A stretch of 64,000 nucleotides of DNA from Candidatus Enterococcus ferrettii (GTDB lineage Bacteria > Bacillota > Bacilli > Lactobacillales > Enterococcaceae), in assembly GCF_017377655.1 (NCBI RefSeq), contig NZ_JAFREL010000068.1:1-64000 (forward strand), in the 5' to 3' direction. The first letter of the stretch is position 1, and the number at the start of each line of letters is the position of its first letter. Below, in pieces: positions 43,748 to 53,025 of the stretch. Position numbers and translations under genes: made by a program. A model generated the notes under the pieces. That model was not told the DNA's origin and did not search any database. It was given only the letters and a program-made list of their open reading frames with translations.

Positions 43748-44530
43748 TTATCCACCGATTGTCACTTGATAACCGGCTGTTTCGTATACTTTTTGGATGT
43801 GCGCAACTTGTTCATCAGATGGTTTAATAAAATTTTGGGTACATTCTCGGTTCAAACGTTTGTATTTGTCTCGACCAAAGTCATGATAAGGTAACAATGA
43901 GATTTCACTCACATGAATTCCTTGTTCATAAAGCCAACCCACAATATTTCTCGCTGTCTGTTCATCTGCATTAACTTCATCCAGCAGAATCAATCGCAGA
44001 TCGATCACTGCCTTTTGGTCGGATAAATAGCGTAAATTCGATAGAACCATGTCATTTCCAGCGCCTGTATACAGGTGATGCAATTGTGAATTTATGAACT
44101 TTAAATCGTACAGAAACAGGTCTGCATAAGGTAAAATTCTCTCGTAATTTTTTTGAGGGGCTACGCCGCATGTATCAATTGCTACCGAGATACCCATACG
44201 CTGACATTCCTTTGCCAACTCAACCACATAGTCCATGTCCTGCGCCATTACCTCACCGCCGGAGAAAGTAACTCCGCCACCAGACTGATCATAAAATATC
44301 TGGTCTGCTTGGATTTTTTTAACCAGTTCTCGAATGGAATAGTCTTTGCCGATTACCTCTTCTTTTCCGTATTTGTTCAACATAATCTCTGGACCAAAAA
44401 CTTGGCTTTCTGGATTGTGACACCATTCACATCGAATGGGACACCCCTTGAAAAAAATCGTTGTTCGAATACCTGGACCATCATGGGTAGAGAATTTTTG
44501 AATGTTAAAAATGGTCGGATTTTTTTTCAC
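43748..44530 (-). CDS. Radical SAM glycyl radical enzyme activase (PflA-like, short form)
   Basis: Installs the glycyl radical in the downstream enzyme. 260 residues, start GTG at 44530 (AGGAGGGG upstream). The radical SAM cluster is C30, C34 and C37 (GCPIRCEWC), followed by GGGVTFSGGE for SAM binding. Many dehydratase and lyase activases carry an inserted ferredoxin-like domain with eight Cys between these; it is absent here, so the protein resembles formate-lyase activase in size. It opens the operon, 24 nt ahead of its enzyme. Confidence 0.93.
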   Translation of the reverse strand: MKKNPTIFNIQKFSTHDGPGIRTTIFFKGCPIRCEWCHNPESQVFGPEIMLNKYGKEEVIGKDYSIRELVKKIQADQIFYDQSGGGVTFSGGEVMAQDMDYVVELAKECQRMGISVAIDTCGVAPQKNYERILPYADLFLYDLKFINSQLHHLYTGAGNDMVLSNLRYLSDQKAVIDLRLILLDEVNADEQTARNIVGWLYEQGIHVSEISLLPYHDFGRDKYKRLNRECTQNFIKPSDEQVAHIQKVYETAGYQVTIGG

Positions 44531-44708
44531 GTTATTCCCCTCCTACTCACTTGTAATTATAATCACAAAGGTAAATCTTTGCAAGCGGTTTTTTTCATAA
44601 TAATGAATTTTTTTCTTTTTGACGGCGCTTTCGTTCACGAGAGTGACCACATAGGCATTTAGGGCATTTTACGTTATACTAATAGTAATAACTTCAAGGA
44701 GGAACACC

Positions 44709-45251
44709 ATGAATATTGGAGATAAAGTAAAAGCATTGCGTACAGAACGGGGCTTTACCTTGAAGCAGCTTTCTGAGGCTACTGGCCTGTCTACCGGCTT
44801 TTTGTCACAGTTTGAACGAGGAATTACCACGATTGCAGTGGAGCATCTGTCAAACATCGCCGAAATATTTGATGTAAAAATCAATTATTTCTTTGAAGAT
44901 GTTGAAGAAAGTGAACCAATTATTCGCGGCTATGATCAACCAGTTCTGCGGATTTTAAACAATATGATCTACAAAAAGCTTAGCCCTGCTCCTGAGGACA
45001 AACAAATGGCACCGAAGTTAATTGAGATAATGCCTCACGAGGATCGTGAATTTCCTGCTTCCTATCCTCACCACGGTGAAGAATTTGTCTATGTATTAGA
45101 GGGAATTCTTACGCTGGAGCTGGATAGTAAAAGTTACCAGATGTATCCTGGCGACTCTGCCCACTATTTTTCAACCTTGGATCACAACTGGGATAATCAA
45201 ACCAATAAGGTCGTTAAGTTCATTGTGGTTCATTTTCCGAATGATTATTGA
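44709..45251 (+). CDS. XRE-cupin transcriptional regulator
   Basis: 180 residues: HTH_3 domain at 5-60 (GFTLKQLSEATGLSTGFLSQFERG) and a cupin_2 domain at about 105-175 (HHGEEFVYVLEGILTLELD). It is divergent from the activase/glycyl radical enzyme operon across 178 nt and most likely controls it, with the cupin sensing a small molecule. Strong RBS (AAGGAGG). Confidence 0.92.
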   Translation: MNIGDKVKALRTERGFTLKQLSEATGLSTGFLSQFERGITTIAVEHLSNIAEIFDVKINYFFEDVEESEPIIRGYDQPVLRILNNMIYKKLSPAPEDKQMAPKLIEIMPHEDREFPASYPHHGEEFVYVLEGILTLELDSKSYQMYPGDSAHYFSTLDHNWDNQTNKVVKFIVVHFPNDY

Positions 45252-45608
45252 AATAGTAAAACAACCCCAGTTAAACTATATACTTCTTGACGTATAGTTT
45301 AACTGGGATTGTTTCTTAGATCGCTTTATTTCTGTGAGTACCATCAATTAACCACTTATCTTCCTATTCAATTTCGAGCAATCGCTGATCACGATTTATT
45401 TACTTTTGTTCCGTCTAGTTCAAGCTGCTTTCTTCACTTTCGGCTGAACCTTTTCGTTTGCTTAACTGTTTTTATTCATCGCTATCAAGTCTCCCTACTT
45501 GCCTTGAGTGCAGCACGCATGTTTAATCGTAAAAAAACTTTGTCATAGTGGAACAAACAAAAAAGCCCTCCAATTTTAAAGAGGACACTTGATGCAAAGA
45601 AAACAATA
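45252..45608. other. Intergenic with two hairpins
   Basis: CCCAGTTAAACTATA pairs with TATAGTTTAACTGGG within 45265-45307, extended to 45260-45313, ending the XRE-cupin gene without a strong T-run. A second, minus-strand hairpin (about 45560-45592, CCTCTTT...GGAGGG then TTTTTT) ends the hicB gene. The plus-strand frame between them has no RBS and looks non-coding. Confidence 0.55.
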
Positions 45609-46028
45609 TTATACTTTCTGAATATCCTGATCAATTTTTTCCTGCACATATTTAGAAATACTGATATTATTGTTGTTCAGATAGAAATCCTGATATTTTT
45701 TGATAGAGACCATACGCTTAACCGGTTCTTCGCTGAACCTTTTCAAAATTGCCGTCAAATTAGTCGCGATTAACGTAATGTATTGATGATCTTCCTTCGT
45801 TTTTTCTAACTCTGAAAGAGCCTCTTCACCCATCTCTGGAAAAGGCTCTTTGGCTTCATAAATATCAAACAGCGTAAATTCCAATGAGCTCTTCGCCACC
45901 CCAATTGCTTCCGTTAACGTTTCCGCGCTCGCAGCAATTGTCATTCCAGTAAAAGGATAATCGATGAGATAATCGTCTTTGGCCAATCTACTAATACGCA
46001 TGGCAAAAACAAGTTCTTGCTGGTCCAT
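45609..46028 (-). CDS. hicB: HicB family antitoxin-like protein (partner hicA decayed)
   Basis: A 139-residue protein. N-terminal RNase-H-like HicB domain (YLIDYPFTGMTIAASAETLTEAIGVAKSSLE) and a C-terminal helix pair (MVSIKKYQDFYLNNNNISISKYVQEKIDQDI) that could bind DNA. RBS CAAGGAGG. A hicA remnant lies 21 nt upstream in the usual hicA-hicB order, so this antitoxin has lost its toxin. Confidence 0.75.
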   Translation of the reverse strand: MDQQELVFAMRISRLAKDDYLIDYPFTGMTIAASAETLTEAIGVAKSSLEFTLFDIYEAKEPFPEMGEEALSELEKTKEDHQYITLIATNLTAILKRFSEEPVKRMVSIKKYQDFYLNNNNISISKYVQEKIDQDIQKV

Positions 46029-46049
46029 GGTAAACCTCCTTGTAAAACT

Positions 46050-46154
46050 TTAGTTTAGATTTAATAGTTTTAGCAGTGTTTGCTCAGTTCCTTTAGATAA
46101 ATCCTTAGTTGCATGAATAGCAATTGTTACCTTTTCTCCAATTTCATAATTACC
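46050..46154 (-). pseudogene. hicA: hicA toxin remnant (C-terminal part only)
   Basis: A minus-strand frame encodes GNYEIGEKVTIAIHATKD followed by LSKGTEQTLLKLLNLN, which matches the end of HicA mRNA interferases (the conserved H..KDL.KGT..SILK pattern). The frame is closed upstream by TGA TAA, with no remaining N-terminal catalytic His region or start. It sits where an intact hicA would precede hicB. Confidence 0.75.
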
Positions 46155-46247
46155 TTATCACAAAAGTATATATTTTATGTACTTTATAACTTTGATTAGT
46201 ACCTTCCCTCCTACAAGAAATTTACTAAAGAAAAAGCAGGTGAAAAA

Positions 46248-46700
46248 ATGAAGCTTCTAAACTTACGAGAATCACCAGAAATAAAAAATGAGTTGACGAA
46301 CTATTTACAGGCCAAATGGGGGACTAAGGAAAGCAACCCCGTTTACCTCAATTGTCTGGCTCATGCTGTTAGTCCAGAACTAGCATTTCCAATGTGGTAT
46401 GCCTTAATAGATGGAGAAAAAATAATTGGCTGTGCCGGATTGATACCGAATGATTTTATCAGTCGGATGGATTTAACACCTTGGCTTTGTGCACTTTTTA
46501 TTGATGAAGCGCATCGCGGGAAGCAATTGAGTCGGTGGCTGATCGAACAAATCAAGCAGGACACGCGAAAATTAGGCTATCAGAAGCTTTATCTGTGTAC
46601 CGATCATATCGGACTTTATGAAAAAATGGGGTTTGACTATATTGGCGACGGCTTCCATCCTTGGGGCGAGCAAAGCCGCATTTATCAAATAAACAGTTAA
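46248..46700 (+). CDS. GNAT family N-acetyltransferase
   Basis: 150-residue acetyltransferase with the GNAT core: beta-strand CALFIDEAHRGKQLSRWLIEQIK containing the acetyl-CoA pyrophosphate loop (H-R-G-K-Q-L-S) and the C-terminal LYLCTDHIGLYEKMGFDYIG. Substrate unknown. ATG at 46248 with an AGGTG RBS. Confidence 0.9.
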   Translation: MKLLNLRESPEIKNELTNYLQAKWGTKESNPVYLNCLAHAVSPELAFPMWYALIDGEKIIGCAGLIPNDFISRMDLTPWLCALFIDEAHRGKQLSRWLIEQIKQDTRKLGYQKLYLCTDHIGLYEKMGFDYIGDGFHPWGEQSRIYQINS

Positions 46701-46703
46701 AAA

Positions 46704-46728
46704 GCTTCACGAAAAAAGCTCGTGAAGC
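46704..46728. terminator. Hairpin between GNAT and GH20 genes
   Basis: GCTTCACGA pairs with TCGTGAAGC around seven bases; it lies between the convergent gene ends. Plus-strand tail CCCCCCTTT and minus-strand tail TTTTT. Confidence 0.7.
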
Positions 46729-46734
46729 CCCCCT

Positions 46735-48048
46735 TTATGCTGACCAGCTATCGTACAGCTTTTGATAGTCGGTCTTTTTCTGTTTATCACCATAAACTTT
46801 CTCACTCAGTGCAGCCTGCGGCCAGAAAATGTCATTAATCACTTCGCGGGCTTGCTTAGCTTCAGGAACATCTGCCCAGACTGAAATGGCAATACCTTTA
46901 GTTTGGGTCAGGTCGGTAACTCGTTGACCATTAGCAAATGTGGTTAATTGAAATTCCGCATTAATTTTTTCGTAGGTAGGATAACTGTAACCCGCCGCTT
47001 CACCCAAAACATAATAAAAGAAATTGTCATTATGATTGATGACGCTATAATTTTTTTCGAAATACTTTTCGATCGGTGCCATGTGTTGATTCCAGCGAGT
47101 CCAATAAGAAATTTCACAGTCCTGAGTTAAGTGAACCTGTTCCTGACGATTACTTCTATAAAAACCATCATTCCATACACGTACTATAAAACCAAGTCCT
47201 TTTACATAAGCAGCCAAATCATTTATATAGGAAATAAAGGTCTCAATTCCGCTAGCGGATTTTCCAAACCGTTTCAAGGCAGCCTTTTTCAATTCAGGAT
47301 AGCTTTCAAGCAGATCGAAATCGACAAACTCATCGGCACCGATATGGAAATAGCGGCTTTCGTAAAATAATTCCGCAAACTCCTGATAAATGGCCTGAAT
47401 GAACGCTGTGGCCTCCGGATTTAAAATATCTACTGCTTTCGTGTCGCGTTCGTTATCCTTCATGGGCAGCTGCCACTGTGGATAATGGCGCAAAACCTGC
47501 TGTAAATGTCCTGGCGAGTCTAAATCTGGAATGAGTTCCAAATAGTATTGCTTGGCATAAGCAATCAATTCCTTGATCTCAGCTTGAGTTAAATGCTCTG
47601 CTGAAACAATCTCTGGATACCGCAACGATTCAATACCAAAACCCTCATTTTCTGAAAAATGCAGCTGTAAATGCGTGAACTGAAACAACGCCATACTACG
47701 AACCAGACGTTTTAGTTCGACTAACGGATAATATTTTCGACCAATATCAAGCATTACAATCCGTTCCTCCAGTTGAGGCTGGAGTATTTCTGGCCAATCT
47801 TTTTCCATTAATTGACTCAAAATAACTCGAACCGCTCCTCGAAACAGAATCGCTGGATTCCCTCCTAGAATACAAGCAGATTCAAGTTTAGCCTTCATCC
47901 CCAGCTCTGGATCTATTTGCAAACAAAAAATATTTTCCTGATCATTCACAAAATAATACCCTAGCTCCACAAATAGCTTCGTCACTCGATGTTGGACTTC
48001 TTGTGTGACTTTCGTTTCAGCAAGCAACGTGCATTTTATTTTTTCCAT
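46735..48048 (-). CDS. Beta-N-acetylhexosaminidase, GH20
   Basis: Cytoplasmic GH20 glycosidase of 437 residues without a signal peptide. The catalytic pair D239-E240 is in HIGADEF, and the preceding strands (ALFQFTHLQLHFSENEGFGIE, ELIPDLDSPGHLQ) are those of the GH20 barrel. It should release terminal GlcNAc or GalNAc from imported oligosaccharides. It is the last gene of the mannosidase operon, after a ROK kinase. Confidence 0.92.
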   Translation of the reverse strand: MEKIKCTLLAETKVTQEVQHRVTKLFVELGYYFVNDQENIFCLQIDPELGMKAKLESACILGGNPAILFRGAVRVILSQLMEKDWPEILQPQLEERIVMLDIGRKYYPLVELKRLVRSMALFQFTHLQLHFSENEGFGIESLRYPEIVSAEHLTQAEIKELIAYAKQYYLELIPDLDSPGHLQQVLRHYPQWQLPMKDNERDTKAVDILNPEATAFIQAIYQEFAELFYESRYFHIGADEFVDFDLLESYPELKKAALKRFGKSASGIETFISYINDLAAYVKGLGFIVRVWNDGFYRSNRQEQVHLTQDCEISYWTRWNQHMAPIEKYFEKNYSVINHNDNFFYYVLGEAAGYSYPTYEKINAEFQLTTFANGQRVTDLTQTKGIAISVWADVPEAKQAREVINDIFWPQAALSEKVYGDKQKKTDYQKLYDSWSA

Positions 48049-48069
48049 AACCGTTTCCTTCTATCTAAA

Positions 48070-48108
48070 GAAGCTGAGCTAAAAGCGCATTGCTCTTTCC
48101 TCAGCTTC
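48070..48108 (-). other. Intercistronic hairpin before GH20
   Basis: GAAGCTGAG and CTCAGCTTC (48070-48078 and 48100-48108) form a 9-bp stem without a T-run, between the ROK kinase and GH20 genes. It may tune mRNA processing. Confidence 0.5.
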
Positions 48109-48114
48109 CAATTC

Positions 48115-48975
48115 TTATTTTGATGCTTCTTCCGCCAATAAAAGACTGCCAATAATTCCGCTTTCGTTAGGCAATCCCCAGCGAACAATATACTCGCTGG
48201 CAGCTGGTGTTTCCATGTATCCAGCCATTTGATCGACAAAGGATTGTCGTATTTTCATCAGCATATGCTCTTGATTCATTACTCCGCCACCTAATACAAT
48301 TTTTTCCGGTGCTAAAGTCAATACATAGCTCATTAATGCTTGTCCAATGTAATAAGCCTGCAAATCCCAAATCTGATGATCCTCCGGCAAGTCTTGTCCC
48401 TTGATTCCAGTGCGAGCCTCTAGCGAAGGACCGGCTGCCAAGCCTTCCAGACAATCCTTGTGATACGGACAGCTTCCCGCGAAATCATCATCGGGATGAC
48501 GCTTAACATGCATATGGCCCATTTCGGGATGACCAATGCCCGAAAAAATTTGCTGATCGACCACCACACCACCGCCAATTCCGGTTCCCACAGTCAAATA
48601 GATGCAGCTTTTTTTCCCTTGAGCAGCCCCCTTCTTCAGTTCACCATAAGCTGCCGCATTGACATCCGTCGTCCAAGCCACTGGAATTGAGTAATGCTTT
48701 TTAATGCTGCCAAGAAAATCAAAGTCAGCCCAACCAGGCTTAGGCGTAGCTAAAATATAGCCATAATTGTCTTTTGCAGGGTCTATCCCAATTGGCCCGA
48801 AAGAACCAATTCCCATCGCTGCTAATTCGTAAGGATCAAAAAATGCGTAAACCTTCGTTAAGGTTTCTTCCGGTGTTGTAGTAGGTATACTAACTTTTCT
48901 AATGATATTCTGTTGTTGATCGCTGACGGCACAAACAAATTTTGTGCCCCCAGCTTCGATACCACCAAAGTACAT
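48115..48975 (-). CDS. ROK family sugar kinase (fructokinase/mannokinase type)
   Basis: 286 residues, with an N-terminal phosphate loop (GGIEAGGTKFVCAV) and a zinc-binding region HMHVKRHPDDDFAGSCPYHKDCLEG typical of ScrK/GmuE-type fructokinases. Since it lies 5 nt downstream of an alpha-mannosidase gene, phosphorylation of mannose released inside the cell is the likely task. Fructose is the alternative substrate. Confidence 0.9.
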   Translation of the reverse strand: MYFGGIEAGGTKFVCAVSDQQQNIIRKVSIPTTTPEETLTKVYAFFDPYELAAMGIGSFGPIGIDPAKDNYGYILATPKPGWADFDFLGSIKKHYSIPVAWTTDVNAAAYGELKKGAAQGKKSCIYLTVGTGIGGGVVVDQQIFSGIGHPEMGHMHVKRHPDDDFAGSCPYHKDCLEGLAAGPSLEARTGIKGQDLPEDHQIWDLQAYYIGQALMSYVLTLAPEKIVLGGGVMNQEHMLMKIRQSFVDQMAGYMETPAASEYIVRWGLPNESGIIGSLLLAEEASK

Positions 48976-48980
48976 ACTTT

Positions 48981-51653
48981 TTACTCCTTCATTTCCAGCG
49001 TTTTGATTTCATAAGGCTGAAGGGTTGCTTCAAATTCTCCACAGCGCTCCTCCAATAGATTCAATTGATAGGTAGGGGCTTGACCAGCTTTTTCTACGAA
49101 TAAGTCTGTCGCTTGATCACTCAAATTATACCCGCGAAGAATCAAGGCCTCGTCTTCCTTACGCCGTTTAAGAGTCGTTACTTCAAAGCGATCTTCTTCA
49201 AGCACCAAATAATTGTACTTAGCCTTCAATAGTCCACTATGAACATTCGTTTGTCGGGTAGTTAATGGAACTTGTGCACTATGAGCCTGCTTATAGGTTT
49301 GGTAACGACTAGCCGGGTCACCATGCAATTCAACCCCAAAGCTGAAGGTATGCTCTCCTAAACATTGCGCTTCAGGAGTTGGGAAATAGCCCCAGTCACC
49401 CATTTCACCGACACTTCGTAAAAGTGTCAAGGCAATTGTATCATCAATAATTTCATACTCATTCAAACCAAAGTTAGAAACAGTCAGCCCATATTGTTGA
49501 TTATGCAGATTAACAAACGCATGCTGATGCTGCGGATTAGCTGGGTTTTCCCAATGCTTAGATGGCTTAGTTGGGCGGACAACCGTCTCATAAATACTGT
49601 CAGCTTCGTGAGTGTCTGCTGTGATCATCGTAGGGAATAATACCCGCAGACGATGGTCTTTTGCCTGATTATTGACCCTCGTTTCAAAATTCACCCGCCG
49701 GTTATGATTATCCAGCGTTATCTCTGTCGTCAAAATGAATGAAATCCGTTTTTCTGAACGCTGTGCTTTTCGCTTTCTAAAATCAACCACCATTTGCTGT
49801 TCCAAAGCGAGTAAATCCTCTGCTGCTTGTGGAATCTTCAACTCATGGACTAAACGAATTTTCCCAGTCAACGGCGTATCTTCTAAAACTTCTACCCGAT
49901 GATCAAAGGATGTCGATAAAATCGCTTGATCATTTTCCGGCTGTTTGAAAATATACTCATTAGCAATATCGCCAACATCTTCAAAAATCAGCAGATTATT
50001 CACGGTCCGACCTAATTCTTTGTCTGTTAAGCTGATTGAGCCATCCCCAGCAATCGTTACTTTGACCTGTCCATTTTCTAAAACACGGCCTTCTTCTTTA
50101 ATTAAGCTGCCTTCCATCGCATCTACAGCCCCTTCAACCAAGCTAAAGCTTTCCCAAGAGAAAGGCGGTAAATCCTTCACGTCAATAGTTACAGTCACAT
50201 ATTTTTCCATGTACGGAATGCGAAAACGGTCCTTCGGCAAATCGTAATCAAAGCGAATCCGCTCTTCACTAATTACAGCCGGTATCGTCTGACCCGATTG
50301 ATTAATGACATGGTATTGCTTCTTTGCCTCTTGCGCTAAAGTTTCATAGCCATCAGAAGGATACTGCTCTTGAAACGTAATCCGCTTCAACTCAAGATCA
50401 ACCTGAGCAGTACCGCTTTTTGCTGCACTGGCGGTATTAAACACGATAAAAGGGTAACTGCCTTCAGGAAACTCGCTAGTATCAATCGTTGAAACCAATT
50501 GTTCAGCTGCTTCCTCTGCCAAATATTTCCCCACCTCATTAGCTTTCTCAAAACGCGGCAGCATTTCTCGATGTACTTCGTCCACGGAGCATCCGCAAAT
50601 GCTATCGTGAGGATGGTTTTGCATCAAGGTTTTCCAAGCATAATCCAACTGATCATGAGGGTACTCTCCAGTAACTTCAAAAGCCATCGAAGCCAACGGT
50701 TCCGTGATATTTTCCAGCTGACGGCTGACTTTGGTATTCCACTGCTTTAAATAAACTCGGGCAGATGACGTATTGGCTAAAGTAAACCAGCCGTCGGTCT
50801 CCTGACTGGTCAATTCTCCAGTTACCTGCCCAATTTCTTCTGGTAAATCTGCTTGAACAGCCTCTAAATATTCAGCAAAACTAGAGTGAACGAATTCATA
50901 GTTTGGATACAATTTATTGGCTAATGTGATTGCTTTTGATATATCTTTTTGTACCGGCTGGTGATCAACACCGTTCATCATCAGTAAATGATCCGTTGAA
51001 GCATATTTTTCTGCATCTGCCAATTTTTGGTCCCAAAAAGCTTTCGCCGCTGTCTCTTCTGCCGGAATCTCATTCCCGTTGCTGTACCAGTTAGCAAACA
51101 GCAACCCAAAAATCTCGGTTCCATCTGGTCCCTGCCAATTCATTTCAGAATATTGTGAAGTATAACGGTCCTCCAAAACTTCATTATCAAAGCCAATCGG
51201 TTTCACCCCACGACCAAATGCAGCCGCAGCTAAATTGGCTTGCTTCATCATTTGCGGTGTTTGCCCCATATTACCAAAAGTGTCGGGAAAATAACCCAGC
51301 ATCACCGGTGTTCCCCACTTTTTACTCTCCTCCATGCCAATCAGCATATTCCGCGCATTTGATTCAGAGCTGATTAAAAAATCATCCTGTAAAATGTAAA
51401 AGGGGCCAATTTGCAGCTTACCAGAGGCAATTGCTCGCTGAACTGCTGCTTTTCTTTCCGGACGTACCTGCAAATAATCGTCCAGTATAATTGTTTGTCC
51501 ATCTAAATGAAAGCTGTGGAATTCTGGATCGTGTTCAATTAAATCCAACAAATCGTCCATCAGCTGAACTAAACGCATGTGATGCTGCTCGTAAGCCATG
51601 TACCATTCACGATCCCAGTGACTATGCGAAATGATATATACTTTTTTCTTCAT
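48981..51653 (-). CDS. mngB: Alpha-mannosidase, GH38
   Basis: Cytoplasmic 890-residue alpha-mannosidase. The N-terminal SHSHWDREW has the zinc ligands H12 and D14, and D124 in YFPDTFG is the nucleophile. A helical domain and a long beta C-terminal domain follow, as in E. coli MngB and S. pyogenes SpGH38 relatives. The ATG at 51653 has GAGGAG 7 nt upstream. It is next to GH125, a pair that in Firmicutes degrades alpha-mannosides. Confidence 0.94.
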   Translation of the reverse strand: MKKKVYIISHSHWDREWYMAYEQHHMRLVQLMDDLLDLIEHDPEFHSFHLDGQTIILDDYLQVRPERKAAVQRAIASGKLQIGPFYILQDDFLISSESNARNMLIGMEESKKWGTPVMLGYFPDTFGNMGQTPQMMKQANLAAAAFGRGVKPIGFDNEVLEDRYTSQYSEMNWQGPDGTEIFGLLFANWYSNGNEIPAEETAAKAFWDQKLADAEKYASTDHLLMMNGVDHQPVQKDISKAITLANKLYPNYEFVHSSFAEYLEAVQADLPEEIGQVTGELTSQETDGWFTLANTSSARVYLKQWNTKVSRQLENITEPLASMAFEVTGEYPHDQLDYAWKTLMQNHPHDSICGCSVDEVHREMLPRFEKANEVGKYLAEEAAEQLVSTIDTSEFPEGSYPFIVFNTASAAKSGTAQVDLELKRITFQEQYPSDGYETLAQEAKKQYHVINQSGQTIPAVISEERIRFDYDLPKDRFRIPYMEKYVTVTIDVKDLPPFSWESFSLVEGAVDAMEGSLIKEEGRVLENGQVKVTIAGDGSISLTDKELGRTVNNLLIFEDVGDIANEYIFKQPENDQAILSTSFDHRVEVLEDTPLTGKIRLVHELKIPQAAEDLLALEQQMVVDFRKRKAQRSEKRISFILTTEITLDNHNRRVNFETRVNNQAKDHRLRVLFPTMITADTHEADSIYETVVRPTKPSKHWENPANPQHQHAFVNLHNQQYGLTVSNFGLNEYEIIDDTIALTLLRSVGEMGDWGYFPTPEAQCLGEHTFSFGVELHGDPASRYQTYKQAHSAQVPLTTRQTNVHSGLLKAKYNYLVLEEDRFEVTTLKRRKEDEALILRGYNLSDQATDLFVEKAGQAPTYQLNLLEERCGEFEATLQPYEIKTLEMKE

Positions 51654-51668
51654 TGAAATGCTCCTCAT

Positions 51669-52958
51669 CTATTTTTCTACTCGTATATCAAAGTAATCCA
51701 TCACCAGCTCACAAAACATCATATTAGCCCACGAAAACCATTCGCGCGTATACTGATTTGGATTATTTACATCAAATCCTTCGTGCATCAAATGAGTGCC
51801 GCCGTCAGTTGCAACCAGCTGATTCAAAATTCTTTCCTTTTCACCTTTATCATTGGTCGTCATACCTTCCATTGCCAGAGCAATTGGCCAAACATAATTT
51901 TCCGGCGTATGGGAGGACCCGATCCCCTTGGCAAACTTTCCTTCATAAAAATAAGGATTTTCCTTACTCAATAAGGTCTTACGGGTAGCAAGGTAAGTTG
52001 ACTCGTCTATTGAACCATAGCCTAAGTAAGGAGCAGAAATTAAATTTGGTACATTGCTGTCATCCATGATTGTGGCGTGGCCCTTGCCATCCACTTCGTA
52101 GGCAAAAATCGTTTCTCCAGCTTGATTAATTGTTCGACCGTATTCCTCTATGCCCTTTTGAATCTCAGTTTTCAACTTGTGAGCTCGGGCAACAACCTCT
52201 TCATCCTTCGATACTTCAGTGAACAATTCTTCCAAGTACCCAAGTATAACTACTGCAAACATATTCGAAGGAACCAGATAGCCATATTGGCACGCATCAT
52301 CACTTGGTCTAAAGCCAGACCAAGTCATACCAGTAGGAACAACCTCCGCTCCTCGACCTTGGTTAACTAATGTATCTTCTTGACGAGTAGTCTCTCGTTC
52401 AAAAGAATACAGCGATTGATTATGATCTTGTTCTGTTTCAAAAACTGTCAAAAGCTTGTCAATGCCTCTAACAAAGTCAGCATTAAACTGATCCTGTCTA
52501 CCTGTGTTTTTATATAACAAGTAAGCTAGCTGAACGGGATAACAAAGAGAATCAATCTCGTATTTTCTTTCCCAAATCCAGTCGTTCATTTCTGTGTGGT
52601 CCGTTTGATGGCCCGCCCCATTCGCGGTTTCGTTAAAAGCATTGGCATAAGGATCAATAGTTATATAAAAAAATTGTTTCTTCACCAACCCAACAATCAT
52701 ATCTGCCAAATCAGAATCTTCTTTAGCTACTACTAAATAAGGTCGAACCTGAGCCGTTGAATCCCGCAGCCACATCGCTGGAATATCTCCCGTTAATAAA
52801 AACGTCGTGCCATCCTCCTGACGTTTTACTGTTGTCAGAAGAGTGTTAGCAAAGGCAGCATTAAAATTTTCTGCCCAATCGGCATGTTCACTTCCACATT
52901 TCTCAGTAATTTGTTCCATGAAGCTAACGATTGATTTTGGTATATCTTTGTAAGTCAT
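51669..52958 (-). CDS. Exo-alpha-1,6-mannosidase, GH125
   Basis: 429 residues of the GH125 (DUF1237) family: TGDIPAMWLRDSTAQVRPYL near residue 60, ETANGAGHQTDHTEMNDWIWERKYEIDSLCYPVQLAYLLY, and a C-terminal GTHLMHEGFDVNNPNQYTREWFSWANMMFCELV. Characterised members trim alpha-1,6-linked mannose. First gene of the minus-strand mannosidase operon; start with AAGGAG 7 nt upstream. No signal peptide, so substrates must be imported. Confidence 0.93.
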   Translation of the reverse strand: MTYKDIPKSIVSFMEQITEKCGSEHADWAENFNAAFANTLLTTVKRQEDGTTFLLTGDIPAMWLRDSTAQVRPYLVVAKEDSDLADMIVGLVKKQFFYITIDPYANAFNETANGAGHQTDHTEMNDWIWERKYEIDSLCYPVQLAYLLYKNTGRQDQFNADFVRGIDKLLTVFETEQDHNQSLYSFERETTRQEDTLVNQGRGAEVVPTGMTWSGFRPSDDACQYGYLVPSNMFAVVILGYLEELFTEVSKDEEVVARAHKLKTEIQKGIEEYGRTINQAGETIFAYEVDGKGHATIMDDSNVPNLISAPYLGYGSIDESTYLATRKTLLSKENPYFYEGKFAKGIGSSHTPENYVWPIALAMEGMTTNDKGEKERILNQLVATDGGTHLMHEGFDVNNPNQYTREWFSWANMMFCELVMDYFDIRVEK

Positions 52959-52978
52959 ACTCTGTCTCCTTTTCGCAA

Positions 52979-52990
52979 TTTGATATATCA
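52979..52990. promoter_or_regulatory. GntR operator, left copy
   Basis: TTTGATATATCA lies 21-32 nt upstream of the GH125 start codon. It is the exact reverse complement of the site at 53093-53104, so one regulator can act on both divergent transcripts. Confidence 0.6.
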
Positions 52991-53025
52991 TTTACGCAAT
53001 TGATTATATCCTAACAACCGATCAT

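Noticed and set aside
40034..45251. Isethionate or DHPS sulfite-lyase locus on the strength of the TauE-type permease
   Set aside because: Active-site positions fit HypD better; kept only as an alternative substrate hypothesis.
45309..45548. Plus-strand frame of 79 codons after the XRE-cupin gene
   Set aside because: Begins inside the terminator-like hairpin and lacks an RBS.
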